From NCBI GenBank assembly GCA_002439735.1, contig DJPG01000037.1, positions 3,636 through 15,932 of the forward strand: a stretch of 12,297 nucleotides of DNA. The letters run 5' to 3'. Within the stretch, counting starts at the first letter, position 1; every line of letters begins with the position of its first letter. The position numbers and the translations under genes are program-made. Below the pieces are notes generated by a model that worked only from the letters and a program-made list of their open reading frames with translations, had not been told where the DNA came from and did no database searches. This document shows, in pieces, positions 1 through 6,745 of this stretch. This DNA comes from Firmicutes bacterium UBA6418 (GTDB lineage Bacteria > Bacillota > Clostridia > Peptostreptococcales > Anaerovoracaceae).

Positions 1-1413
1 GCGTATGCATTCCGTGACCGGGCACGGTATCAGAAGACGCAGACAGCCTGCCATCTGATCGGATATCTGAATGAAGACGAGCAGCGCGGTGTTTCAGGGC
101 TGGAGCTTTTGTATGAAGATCGACTGCAGGCCAAAGGCAGCCGACTGGTCTTGGAATCCGATGCTGCCGGAACACTGCTCCGTGGAATCGCGCCGCAAAA
201 AATTGCCGTGGAAGAAGAAAGTGCGTCGACAAACCGTGATGCGGGAAAAGATGCATCGTCAAACACCGATGCGGATCAGTCGTTTGCAAACGACGCGTCG
301 ACCGGAGTGGGCAATCTGGTCACGACGCTCGACATCCGTGTGCAGCAAAAATGCGAAGCCCTGCTTGCGCAGCTTTGCGGAGCGGATGGTGATACGGCGA
401 AAGCCGATGCGGCGGCCTGCATTGTCAGTTGCGCAAAGACCGGAGAGATCCTGACATTAGCTTCGTATCCGACCTTTGCGCCGGATCAGATTGCGGATTA
501 TCTTGGCGCGGACTGTGAAGATAACGGCTGTCTGCTCAATCGGACACTGCAGACTTCCTATCCGCCAGGCTCGATATTCAAACTGATTGTTGCTGCGTCT
601 GCGCTGGAAAACGGCGTCTGTGATGTGTCACAGCGCTTCACGTGCCAGAAGACCGCGGAGATTGAAGGCGTGCCACTGTCCTGCAGTACCGCCGGAGAGG
701 ACGGACACGGAAGCTTGAACATGCGAGAGGCCATGGCGGTGTCCTGCAACTGTTATTTCGCGCAGCTCGGCGCTGCGGTTGGATATGAAAAAATTCTGGA
801 GACCGCGCGGACATGCGGCTTTGGCGAAAAGGTTCTGAAGGGATTTCCGGGTGAGACAGCAGGAAATGTACCGGACGCGATCGACTGCGGCAAATGGGAT
901 ACGAGTAATCTTTCTATCGGGCAGGGCGCACTGCTTGTCACCCCGCTGCAGGTGCACAGGATGACATGCATCCTCGCGTGCGGCGGAGCGACAGGCAGTC
1001 TGAAGTTGCTGCCGACAGGGACCACGGCGGCCGGGAATTCAAACGGTCTGCGCTATGCGGCCACGGCGCGGCTCAATGAAAAAGCAGTGACCGGAAATGA
1101 GGACGGCCACGGAGAAACCATTCTTTCCGAGCAGACAACTACGCGCCTGCGGGAAATGATGGCAGAAGTCATGAAAACAGGAACGGCATCCCACATTGCC
1201 TGGGAAATGCCGGTCTGGGGAAAGTCCGGAACCGCCGAGGCAAGCCGCGGCGGTCAGCCGGTCAAACAGTGTTGGTTTACCGGGTTTTGTGAAACCACAA
1301 GCGGGACGCGCTATGTGATCACGGTTCTGGCCGAAAACGGCAGCTCAGGATCCGCGGCAGCCTTACCTGTTTTTCGGGAGCTGACGGAGACACTGAACGA
1401 CCTGCAGCCTTGA
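1..1413 (+). CDS. Class B penicillin-binding protein (transpeptidase), 5' end outside window
   Basis: This gene is open from the first base of the window; 470 codons are visible and the true start lies upstream. The product should be a D,D-transpeptidase that cross-links peptidoglycan on the outer face of the membrane. All three active-site motifs are present in order: SxxK as PPGSIFKL (Ser at visible residue 191), SxN as SCN (about 248) and KSGT (about 408). The first visible residues (HLIGYLNEDE, then GVSGLELLYED) match the conserved end of the class B pedestal/dimerisation domain. Between that domain and the transpeptidase domain is a polar, low-complexity linker rich in Ser, Asp, Asn and Ala (about residues 68-103) that looks longer than usual. 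The gene ends 22 bp from the convergent sigK 3' end, with no clear terminator between them. The SpoVD, FtsI or PbpA subtype cannot be decided without the N-terminus. Confidence 0.93.
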   Translation, partial: AYAFRDRARYQKTQTACHLIGYLNEDEQRGVSGLELLYEDRLQAKGSRLVLESDAAGTLLRGIAPQKIAVEEESASTNRDAGKDASSNTDADQSFANDASTGVGNLVTTLDIRVQQKCEALLAQLCGADGDTAKADAAACIVSCAKTGEILTLASYPTFAPDQIADYLGADCEDNGCLLNRTLQTSYPPGSIFKLIVAASALENGVCDVSQRFTCQKTAEIEGVPLSCSTAGEDGHGSLNMREAMAVSCNCYFAQLGAAVGYEKILETARTCGFGEKVLKGFPGETAGNVPDAIDCGKWDTSNLSIGQGALLVTPLQVHRMTCILACGGATGSLKLLPTGTTAAGNSNGLRYAATARLNEKAVTGNEDGHGETILSEQTTTRLREMMAEVMKTGTASHIAWEMPVWGKSGTAEASRGGQPVKQCWFTGFCETTSGTRYVITVLAENGSSGSAAALPVFRELTETLNDLQP

Positions 1414-1435
1414 CGCACAGGATAAATTTCCAGCG

Positions 1436-1801
1436 CTACTCGTGCGCTTCCGCCAGTGCGCCCCGCAGTTTATCGAGGGCCTTTTTTTCGATGCGGGAAA
1501 CATAAGAACGGCTGATACCAAGCTGCGCGGCAATCTCGCGCTGCGGCCGGGTGTCACCGCCATCCAGACCGTAACGCCAGATGATAACCGCACGTTCCCG
1601 TGGCGTGAGCTGCGCTGAAATGGCGCGGTAAAGCTTTGCGACCTGAATCTTGAGGCTGATATCGTCCAGAATGTCGTCCGCATCGGTACCCAAAATATCG
1701 TTGAAGCTGATCTCGTTTCCGTCCTTATCGGTGCCGATCGGCAGGCTGAGTGAAACCTCCTGCTTGACGCGCTTGGCAGAACGGATGCTCATCAGGATCT
1801 C
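1436..1801 (-). CDS. sigK: sigK 3' half: sporulation sigma factor SigK, regions 3-4, split from its 5' half
   Basis: This is the C-terminal 121-residue part of a sigma-70-family factor, beginning at (E)ILMSIRSAK and ending at AEAHE. The motifs are SigK-like: KQEVSLSLPIGTDKDGNE, then LTPRERAVIIWRYGLDGG, then the region 4 helix-turn-helix REIAAQLGISRSYVSRIEKKAL, which binds the -35 element. No usable start codon belongs to this piece. The open frame runs upstream to 1888, but everything above about 1805 is element DNA read in a foreign frame. The matching N-terminal half lies at 7629-7901 on the same strand, and a 5,830-bp deletion would join them in phase. It corresponds to spoIIIC in B. subtilis. 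It would be translated only after excision, giving a 211-aa SigK that drives late mother-cell genes for spore coat and cortex. Confidence 0.93.
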   Translation of the reverse strand, partial: EILMSIRSAKRVKQEVSLSLPIGTDKDGNEISFNDILGTDADDILDDISLKIQVAKLYRAISAQLTPRERAVIIWRYGLDGGDTRPQREIAAQLGISRSYVSRIEKKALDKLRGALAEAHE

Positions 1802-3629
1802 GTTTGCTATTCTCCCCCCAATGCGTTTTTGAAACACTGAGGGGATTAGTTTTTCCCAGGCGAGCATCCTCCATATCGTCATCCTCATAATCTACATCGG
1901 AGAAGTCCACCAATTCCTCGGTTTCCTCATCATCTTCGGTATTATCAGATCCAACGGCAGCAATTTCCGGATACTCAATTTCATCATCCCTAGCACCAAA
2001 CAAAATGACATGAGCATTGACACCATCCCAGACCACCTTACGCACGATGGTACGAATAGCAGCACGTTTCTGCTCAACTGTCATTTCATCAATGCCATCC
2101 TTGAAGATGGTCAACAACTGACGAAGCAAATCAAATTCAACATCGCTAAGAGCGTGCTGTGAAGTCAGTCCTTCCAATTCCTGAATACGCTGTTCAAGGA
2201 ACTGGTATTCTCCATTCAACTGTTCAATTCGTTTGGTTACATGAGCCTTGGCTGGGCTGTCACCCATATCCACAAGAGAATCTACCAGAGAATTGATTTT
2301 CTTCTCGGTTTCTGCTTTTTCTTTTCGCATATCATCCAGTCGCTGTTCATAGTCCATGCGATTGCCGGTATAGAATCTGCGGCTCTGCTCCAACTGTGCA
2401 ATGAAAGTATCTTTGTCCTCTGCGAGCATTTTAATCTGCTCAACTACAGCCATATCCAAAGTGTTGCCATTGGCATTTTTGCTGTTGCAGACAGATCTCT
2501 GACTGCGTTCTTTCATCTTGCAGACATAGGTGTAAATCACCTTGTCATCTGCAGTTTTGCGTTTACTCATTTTCGGATACATACGCTCGCCACAACTACA
2601 GAACAACAGACCAGTCAAAAGTGCTTCGTTGCTGCGTGGCTTTCTGAAAGATTTGGATTTATTACGTTCCAGAGATTCTTGAATCTGCACCCACACCTTG
2701 CCCGGAATCAAACCCGGATGCTTGCCGACAGATACAATCCACTCGCTTGCAGGGAGATACTTTGTAGCTCTACCTTTTTCCTGATCGGTACGGTTATAAG
2801 CCATAATACCATGCTGGTTGTCGAAAGCATCTTTTTCCGAGAACAAATCTGTGCCGTTCTGAATGAAGTAATTATAAGCATCCTCGTCCGCAATCATATA
2901 AACCGGATTCTGCAAAATGGCTTTGATGGAGAAGCGAGTAAAGTAGTTGTTGTTCTTCGTCTTGACACCCTGTTTGATCAAGGAAGCTTCTGTCAATGTC
3001 AGAGAATCTGTTTCTATATATAAGTCATAAATCATTCTGACAATATCAGCTTCATCCGGAATCAATTTCAGCTTGCAGGCTTTCTTAGACTTACCATCAA
3101 TGGTAATACTCTTAACTGCTTCAGAAGCATATCCGGTAGGTGTTGTGCCGCCAAGCCAGCGTCCGGTCTTTGCCAGTTCGTGCATATTATCACGGATACG
3201 CTCCGCAATAGTTTCACGCTCCAACTGCGAGAAAACAGATGCAATATACATCATTGCTCGTCCCATAGGAGTGCTGGTGTCAAACTGCTCTTTAATAGAA
3301 ACAAAAGAAATATCAAGGCGAGCAAGTTCTTCAATCAGATTTGCAAAGTCACTGATATTTCTGCTGATACGGTCAAGACGATAAACAATGATCGCCTTGA
3401 ACTTTCGTTTCTTGGCAGCGTCCATCATCTGCTTGAAATCGGGGCGCTTCAGATTACCGCCTGAAAAGCCCTCATCTTCATATACTACAACTTTATCTAC
3501 AGCGGCATCACCATAATGCACACGAACATATTCTTTGCATAGTTCTACCTGATTGCCGATACTTTCACCTTTTCCAGTAAATTTAGACTTACGGGAATAG
3601 ATAGCTATGATGTCATCATTTTTCCGCAT
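1725..3629 (-). CDS. Large serine recombinase (SpoIVCA-like), sigK-element integrase/excisionase
   Basis: This 634-aa recombinase should cut and rejoin the two att sites to excise the element and rebuild sigK. The N-terminal resolvase domain (about 1-150) has the nucleophile in IYSRKS (Ser12), the EDEGFSGGNLKRPDF motif, the YRLDRISRN arginine motif and SQLERETIAERIRDNM. A recombinase domain follows (TPTGYAS to ILQNPVYM, about 160-250). Next is a zinc ribbon with CSC, YVC and a final Cys (about 345-395), then a long coiled coil (about 425-490), as in TnpX-type enzymes. ATG at 3627-3629 is preceded by AAGGAGG. The frame crosses the att site: about the last 25 residues (from RDPDEHPFCQ) and the stop at 1725 are host sigK DNA read in another frame. 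After circularisation the frame would instead end in element DNA at about 7577. The gene is transcribed toward the sigK 3' half from a vegetative-type promoter. Confidence 0.94.
   Translation of the reverse strand: MRKNDDIIAIYSRKSKFTGKGESIGNQVELCKEYVRVHYGDAAVDKVVVYEDEGFSGGNLKRPDFKQMMDAAKKRKFKAIIVYRLDRISRNISDFANLIEELARLDISFVSIKEQFDTSTPMGRAMMYIASVFSQLERETIAERIRDNMHELAKTGRWLGGTTPTGYASEAVKSITIDGKSKKACKLKLIPDEADIVRMIYDLYIETDSLTLTEASLIKQGVKTKNNNYFTRFSIKAILQNPVYMIADEDAYNYFIQNGTDLFSEKDAFDNQHGIMAYNRTDQEKGRATKYLPASEWIVSVGKHPGLIPGKVWVQIQESLERNKSKSFRKPRSNEALLTGLLFCSCGERMYPKMSKRKTADDKVIYTYVCKMKERSQRSVCNSKNANGNTLDMAVVEQIKMLAEDKDTFIAQLEQSRRFYTGNRMDYEQRLDDMRKEKAETEKKINSLVDSLVDMGDSPAKAHVTKRIEQLNGEYQFLEQRIQELEGLTSQHALSDVEFDLLRQLLTIFKDGIDEMTVEQKRAAIRTIVRKVVWDGVNAHVILFGARDDEIEYPEIAAVGSDNTEDDEETEELVDFSDVDYEDDDMEDARLGKTNPLSVSKTHWGENSKRDPDEHPFCQARQAGGFTQPADRHR
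1794..1806 (-). other. Attachment site at the sigK 3' half
   Basis: Read on the sigK strand, this is GCAAACGAGATCCTG. Host codons for (Asn-)Glu-Ile-Leu begin here and element DNA lies upstream. It shares ATCCT (1794-1798) and the phased AA-G with the partner site at 7624-7636. The site falls in the same conserved CIENEILM codons as the AATGA crossover of B. subtilis skin. The exact crossover bases are inferred. Confidence 0.75.
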
Positions 3630-3646
3630 TTCATATCCTCCTTATC

Positions 3647-3675
3647 TTGATATGTGATATGCTTTGTGGTATTAT
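3647..3675 (+). promoter_or_regulatory. Candidate SigA-type promoter of the tnpV-like gene
   Basis: TTGATA (3647-3652) and TATTAT (3670-3675) have a 17-bp spacer and lie 42 bp before the ATG at 3718. The -10 shares five bases with the recombinase -10 on the other strand, so RNA polymerase could hardly occupy both at once. Confidence 0.55.
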
Positions 3676-3699
3676 AACATAGCGTAGCAATAAAGTAAA
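3671..3699 (-). promoter_or_regulatory. SigA-type promoter of the recombinase gene
   Basis: Read on the minus strand, TTTACT (3694-3699) and a perfect TATAAT (3671-3676) are separated by 17 bp, about 42 bp before the recombinase ATG. It resembles a housekeeping promoter rather than a SigE mother-cell promoter. Its -10 overlaps the -10 of the opposing tnpV promoter. Confidence 0.7.
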
Positions 3700-3717
3700 C
3701 AGATTGGAGGGTTTTCT

Positions 3718-4020
3718 ATGAAATCAATCTTTGAAGAAATGGGCGGAGCCTATACATTGGGTGCTGACGGAATGTATGATCCAAACCTTGTACCCCCTGA
3801 AGAAGAACCACATTACGGCCAGTACGGCAGAATGCGTCTGTGTTATACGAAAGAACACCGCAAGGTGCTGTACAACACACTTTTGCTGGACGGCGAACTG
3901 ATTAAACATCTGAATGAGGTAGATGATACCGCTAATCAGAGAATGGATTTGCTCTGTACCCCCTTGTGCTTGTTCATGTTCATAAAAAATGCCTCTTTCT
4001 GTAGATTTGCTTTGAAGTAG
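3718..4020 (+). CDS. Truncated TnpV-like transposon protein
   Basis: The first ~80 residues resemble TnpV, a small protein of unknown function found in Tn4451-type and related clostridial elements: MKSIFEEMGGAYTLGADGMY, a PPEEEP stretch, GQYGRMRLCYTKEHRKVLYN and a helix ending in TANQRMDLL. Family members, as I recall them, run to about 115-120 residues with a further helical segment. Here similarity stops near nucleotide 3957 and the last ~20 residues (from CTPLCLFMFI) look unrelated, so the 3' end has probably been replaced by a deletion or insertion. GGAGGG lies 7 bp before the ATG. It faces away from the recombinase across a shared promoter region. The 130 bp after its stop hold the 11-bp repeats and the terminator of the next, opposite-strand gene. 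Confidence 0.65.
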   Translation: MKSIFEEMGGAYTLGADGMYDPNLVPPEEEPHYGQYGRMRLCYTKEHRKVLYNTLLLDGELIKHLNEVDDTANQRMDLLCTPLCLFMFIKNASFCRFALK

Positions 4021-4088
4021 CACCGAATTTTCTGATTTGGTACTGTTTTCATTGCAATTTCATTCTACTGAAAGAGGGTGTAAAACTC

Positions 4089-4117
4089 ATTGAGCGTGGA
4101 TTGAGCGGAGATTGAGC
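4089..4117 (+). repeat. Three tandem 11-bp repeats (ATTGAGC motif), left set
   Basis: ATTGAGC occurs at 4089, 4100 and 4111, exactly 11 bp apart (about one helical turn). The first two copies extend to ATTGAGCG. A matching set in inverted orientation lies at 6746-6774. No function is known to me; it could be a protein-binding array or the end of a nested cassette. Confidence 0.8.
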
Positions 4118-4158
4118 AAAAAAAAATAAGCAGCCACACACCGTAGTGCATGACTGCT
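4117..4158 (-). terminator. Rho-independent terminator of the HTH-membrane gene
   Basis: Read on the minus strand, 4158 to 4129 folds into a 13-bp stem (three or four G-U pairs) closed by a TACG tetraloop of the very stable UNCG class, followed by TA and nine T residues. It begins 14 bp after the stop codon at 4172 and ends at the third 11-bp repeat. Confidence 0.85.
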
Positions 4159-4171
4159 GTAGAAAATGGTT

Positions 4172-4810
4172 TTAGTTTTGGTCTTTTGGCAAATGGATTT
4201 TGTCTATTGAAAGATTAACACAAGTTGCCGTTGCAATATAGCTTACTAAGATAATAACCTCTAACACTAAAGTATAATATGGACGAGGATAGAATCTTGC
4301 AGCCATGCTTACGATAAATCTAATGGGGAAATACAGACCCAACCACGCAGAGATCTTATAAAACTTTCTGCGGAAGTTCTTCGTTTTTTCTGTTGCGTTG
4401 GATGCTTTCTTTTGATAAGCATACTCAAAACCACCGATAGCTGCAACAAATGGAATAAAACTCAAAAAGCCAAAGAACACATTTTGCAGAATAACCGTTG
4501 TCATAAACTGCATCAAAAGCACCATGACTTCGAGCGTTACCAGATAGATCATTATCTGTCCAAGATTATCATTTTGTACTTCTTTTACTTTGGGTAGATC
4601 ATTGTCGCTCTGGTAATCATCATTCAGTAAATAATCTGTGGTAACACCGAACAGCTTACTGAGTTGAAGAATGTTGCTTGCATCTGGCATCGCAGTACCT
4701 GATTCCCAACGAGAAATAGCTTGTCGTGATACATTCAGCTTTTCAGCCAAATCTTCCTGCGACATTCCATTAGATTTCCTTAATCCGATAATTTTATCTG
4801 ATAGCTTCAT
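4172..4810 (-). CDS. XRE-family HTH regulator with a C-terminal membrane domain
   Basis: A 212-aa two-part protein. Residues 1-65 form a Cro/C1-type helix-turn-helix (MSQEDLAEKLNVSRQAISRWESG, then the usual SKLFGVTTDYLLNDD end). After a short acidic linker come about four hydrophobic segments (about 85-105, 108-128, 150-172, 183-203), so the DNA-binding domain is probably tethered to the inner face of the membrane. HTH proteins with such C-terminal membrane domains are common in Firmicutes and usually regulate nearby genes in response to envelope signals; the signal here is unknown. ATG at 4808-4810 follows AAAGGAGGG at good spacing. It lies 99 bp downstream of the ATPase stop, on the same strand, and ends in a strong terminator, so the two may be co-transcribed. 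A 5-bp inverted repeat in the gap could be an operator. Confidence 0.88.
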   Translation of the reverse strand: MKLSDKIIGLRKSNGMSQEDLAEKLNVSRQAISRWESGTAMPDASNILQLSKLFGVTTDYLLNDDYQSDNDLPKVKEVQNDNLGQIMIYLVTLEVMVLLMQFMTTVILQNVFFGFLSFIPFVAAIGGFEYAYQKKASNATEKTKNFRRKFYKISAWLGLYFPIRFIVSMAARFYPRPYYTLVLEVIILVSYIATATCVNLSIDKIHLPKDQN

Positions 4811-4840
4811 TTGAAACCCTCCTTTGCTTTTGTGATTTCA

Positions 4841-4858
4841 TGGTACTTAATAATACCA
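4841..4858. promoter_or_regulatory. Possible operator: inverted repeat before the HTH gene
   Basis: TGGTA (4841-4845) and TACCA (4854-4858) form a perfect dyad around 8 AT-rich bases, 30 bp upstream of the HTH start codon. Cro/C1-type repressors often bind such short dyads to control themselves. The arms are short, so chance is possible. Confidence 0.3.
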
Positions 4859-4909
4859 AGAAACTCCACCACATCAGCTTTACATCTCCGCAACATGAGT
4901 TTACATTGT

Positions 4910-6205
4910 TTATTTTTCAAGAATTTGCGGATCAAGGAGGAAGTCATAAATGTTCACAGTCAAAATACCATACTCATCGTAGTGCGGCTGAACGATGTCT
5001 TTGGTAACAACAATTTTCTTGAAAGAATCATCAATCTTTCTGAATGGTCTGATTTCCTGAGTACGCTTCGCTTCATCTGGCAGAGAGTACGCAGACTGGA
5101 TGTAGTATCTGGAAGAACCAAGATTGCATACAAAATCAACTTCAAGTTGTTTGCGGATAACCTTACCTTCCTGATCTCGTTCTGCAATCGGTATTACACC
5201 TACGTCCACGCTGTAGCCACGCATACGAAGTTCGTTATAAATTACATTCTCCATAGAATGGGTCTGCTCGAACTGACGGAAGTTGATTCTGGCATTGCGA
5301 AGTCCAAGATCGGAGAAATAATATTTCTTTGGGGTTTCGATATATGTCTTTCCTTTAATGTCATATCTTTGCGCCGATTCAATCAGGAAAGAATCCTCAA
5401 AATAATCCAGATATTTCTTAATGGTAGCGGAAGTGATTTTGGATTTCTTTACCGTCTTGAAAGTATTCTTCAGTTTTTCCGGATTGGTCAGTGAACCAAT
5501 AGCAGAGGAAAGAATATTCAGAAGATCTTCCAGTTCTCCAATGTTCTTTACCCGGTTACGTTTGGTAATATCTCGAAGATAAATTTCATGGAACAAATTC
5601 TGCAATGCAACTGCTTTATCGTTTGCTCCCTCACGAAGAACAACCAGAGGGATGCCGCCATATAGCATATATTCAGATAAACCCATGTACTTATCACCGT
5701 TGTAAATGGTCATAAATTCGGCAAAGCTCAGGGGATACATATGAACTTCGTCACCACGACCGGCGAACTCGGTAGCTATATCTTTGGACAGGAGCTTTGC
5801 GTTACTTCCGGTCACAAATACATCCATATGATCTTTACGAAGATAGCCATTCAGAACAGCTTCAAAGCAATCCAACATCTGAATTTCATCAAGTAGCAGA
5901 TAATACATTCCTTCACCTACGACTTTGGAACGGATATATGCCATGAACTTTTCAGGATCAACTCCACGCTTTTCCTTTTCAATCTGAATCAGGCTTTCTC
6001 CAATCAGATAAAGATCATCTGCTGAGTCAAAAGCAAAGCGAATGATGTGGTCAGCATTGACTCCGCTTTCCAGTAAGTGATGATAAAACAGATTATTCAA
6101 TAAATAGGATTTACCACATCGACGAATACCGGTAATTACCTTAATCAGTCCATTGTTTTTTCTTTTTATCAACTTATCCAAATAAAAATCTCTACGAATC
6201 TCCAT
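4910..6205 (-). CDS. AAA+ ATPase with C-terminal DUF4143 domain
   Basis: An intact 431-aa ATP-binding protein of the AAA_14/DUF4143 type. The Walker A motif is GIRRCGKS (residues 26-33), Walker B is YYLLLDEIQ (about 101-109), and a sensor-type VFVTGSNAKLL follows at about 130-140. A family-typical FAGRGDEVHMYPLSFAEF and YGGIP lead into the C-terminal domain, which has helices (KITSATIKKYLDYFEDSFLI) and then NVIYNELRMRGYSVDVG...EVDFVCNLG...YYIQSAYS. That Glu / Glu-x-Asp / Gln pattern resembles a PD-(D/E)XK nuclease fold. The biological role is unproven; such genes are frequent passengers of clostridial and Bacteroidetes mobile elements. ATG at 6203-6205 follows AAGGAGG. Its promoter sits between two direct repeats. 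It is one of only three clearly intact genes in the element, which suggests it is being kept. Confidence 0.9.
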   Translation of the reverse strand: MEIRRDFYLDKLIKRKNNGLIKVITGIRRCGKSYLLNNLFYHHLLESGVNADHIIRFAFDSADDLYLIGESLIQIEKEKRGVDPEKFMAYIRSKVVGEGMYYLLLDEIQMLDCFEAVLNGYLRKDHMDVFVTGSNAKLLSKDIATEFAGRGDEVHMYPLSFAEFMTIYNGDKYMGLSEYMLYGGIPLVVLREGANDKAVALQNLFHEIYLRDITKRNRVKNIGELEDLLNILSSAIGSLTNPEKLKNTFKTVKKSKITSATIKKYLDYFEDSFLIESAQRYDIKGKTYIETPKKYYFSDLGLRNARINFRQFEQTHSMENVIYNELRMRGYSVDVGVIPIAERDQEGKVIRKQLEVDFVCNLGSSRYYIQSAYSLPDEAKRTQEIRPFRKIDDSFKKIVVTKDIVQPHYDEYGILTVNIYDFLLDPQILEK

Positions 6206-6224
6206 ACCAAAACCTCCTTGCGAA

Positions 6225-6257
6225 AGATTTTTACAACATGTTGCATTTTTCTATTCT
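6225..6257. repeat. Direct repeat copy 1 over the ATPase transcription start
   Basis: A 33-bp unit (AGATTTTT, six variable bases, then TGTTGCATTTTTCTATTCT) that recurs at 6309-6341 with 29 of 33 bases identical. This copy abuts the -10 element of the ATPase promoter on its downstream side and contains the perfect palindrome CAACATGTTG, missing from copy 2. Confidence 0.85.
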
Positions 6258-6286
6258 ATTATATCCAGATAGACTTCAGAAATCAA
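6258..6286 (-). promoter_or_regulatory. SigA-type promoter of the ATPase gene
   Basis: Minus-strand TTGATT (6281-6286), a 17-bp spacer and a perfect TATAAT (6258-6263). The predicted start point, near 6251, falls inside direct repeat copy 1, which is where a repressor would block it. Confidence 0.75.
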
Positions 6287-6308
6287 TATATCAGCGGGAC
6301 ATTGGAAT

Positions 6309-6341
6309 AGATTTTTGTGACTTGTTGCATTTTTCTATTCT
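6309..6341. repeat. Direct repeat copy 2 upstream of the ATPase promoter
   Basis: This is the second copy of the 33-bp unit, 84 bp from copy 1 (eight turns at 10.5 bp per turn) and 22 bp upstream of the -35. The last 19 bp are identical in both copies. The 134 bp from here to 6475 hold no gene; I see only a short palindrome at 6432-6446. Confidence 0.85.
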
Positions 6342-6431
6342 GAAATCATATTATATGCTTTAGTAGCAGTTATTATCCCTCATTTTATTCGTGTTCTTGT
6401 TAAAAAAGCGATTGTGTCAAGTATTTTGTGT

Positions 6432-6446
6432 AAACAGATTCTGTTT
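6432..6446. repeat. 15-bp palindrome AAACAGA-T-TCTGTTT
   Basis: A perfect dyad with 7-bp arms about one central base, lying between the small decayed gene and the ATPase promoter. It is AT-rich with no T-run, so it looks more like a protein-binding site than a terminator. A minus-strand TTGACA (6412-6417) follows, but without a good -10. Confidence 0.35.
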
Positions 6447-6475
6447 TCCTGCTTCGTGTTAGTAGTCGTTAGGCT

Positions 6476-6722
6476 TCATTCATTTTGATTTTCAAACAGT
6501 TGCAGAATTTCAGCGGAAGCCTGTTGGAACCCTCGCTGTATCACGACCGCAGAAATGACGGCATGGTCTTGGTACTTTCACATCAAAGATAAAATCACGC
6601 ATCAGTGGAGAGAAAGAACCAGCTGCTAAATCTTCATTAAGGTTTCGGTCAACAACGGTGCGTTCGTCCTTGATATATTTACGAATAATGGTGATGACTG
6701 AACTGAAATCTAAATATTCCAT
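6476..6722 (-). pseudogene. Small gene of unknown function, apparently frameshifted
   Basis: ATG at 6720-6722 follows GGAAGGAGGG and opens MEYLDFSSVITIIRKY. As it stands, the frame stops at 6510 after an unlikely, Arg/Pro/Cys-rich tail (from VPRPCRHFCG). If one base is removed near 6575-6578, at the codons for DVK, the frame switches to YQDHAVISAVVIQRGFQQAS and ends in AEILQLFENQNE with a stop at 6476. That gives a smooth ~81-aa acidic-to-amphipathic protein. The switch is sharp and the second frame reads as an ordinary helical protein, so I judge this a +1 frameshift or two-base loss rather than a real short gene. I do not recognise the family. The right-hand set of 11-bp repeats lies just upstream and may overlap its promoter. 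A sequencing error is also possible. Confidence 0.5.
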
Positions 6723-6745
6723 AGACAGCCCTCCTTCCAAAAAGT

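Noticed and set aside
1436..1888. A 150-aa stand-alone sigma factor starting MRMTIWRM
   Set aside because: Residues before about codon 29 are element DNA in a foreign frame with no ribosome-binding site; it is the sigK 3' half, not a separate gene.
2241..3023. 260-aa open frame on the plus strand
   Set aside because: Lies antisense inside the recombinase, has no ribosome-binding site, and its composition is that of the complementary strand of a real gene.
3724..4023. 99-aa minus-strand frame opposite tnpV
   Set aside because: Overlaps tnpV fully; the tnpV-like sequence and its ribosome-binding site are on the plus strand.
4089..4117. 11-bp repeats as a CRISPR array
   Set aside because: Repeat and spacer are far too short, only three units, and there are no cas genes.
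4811..5494. 227-aa open frame on the plus strand
   Set aside because: Antisense to the 3' half of the ATPase, whose domains are complete; no initiation signal.
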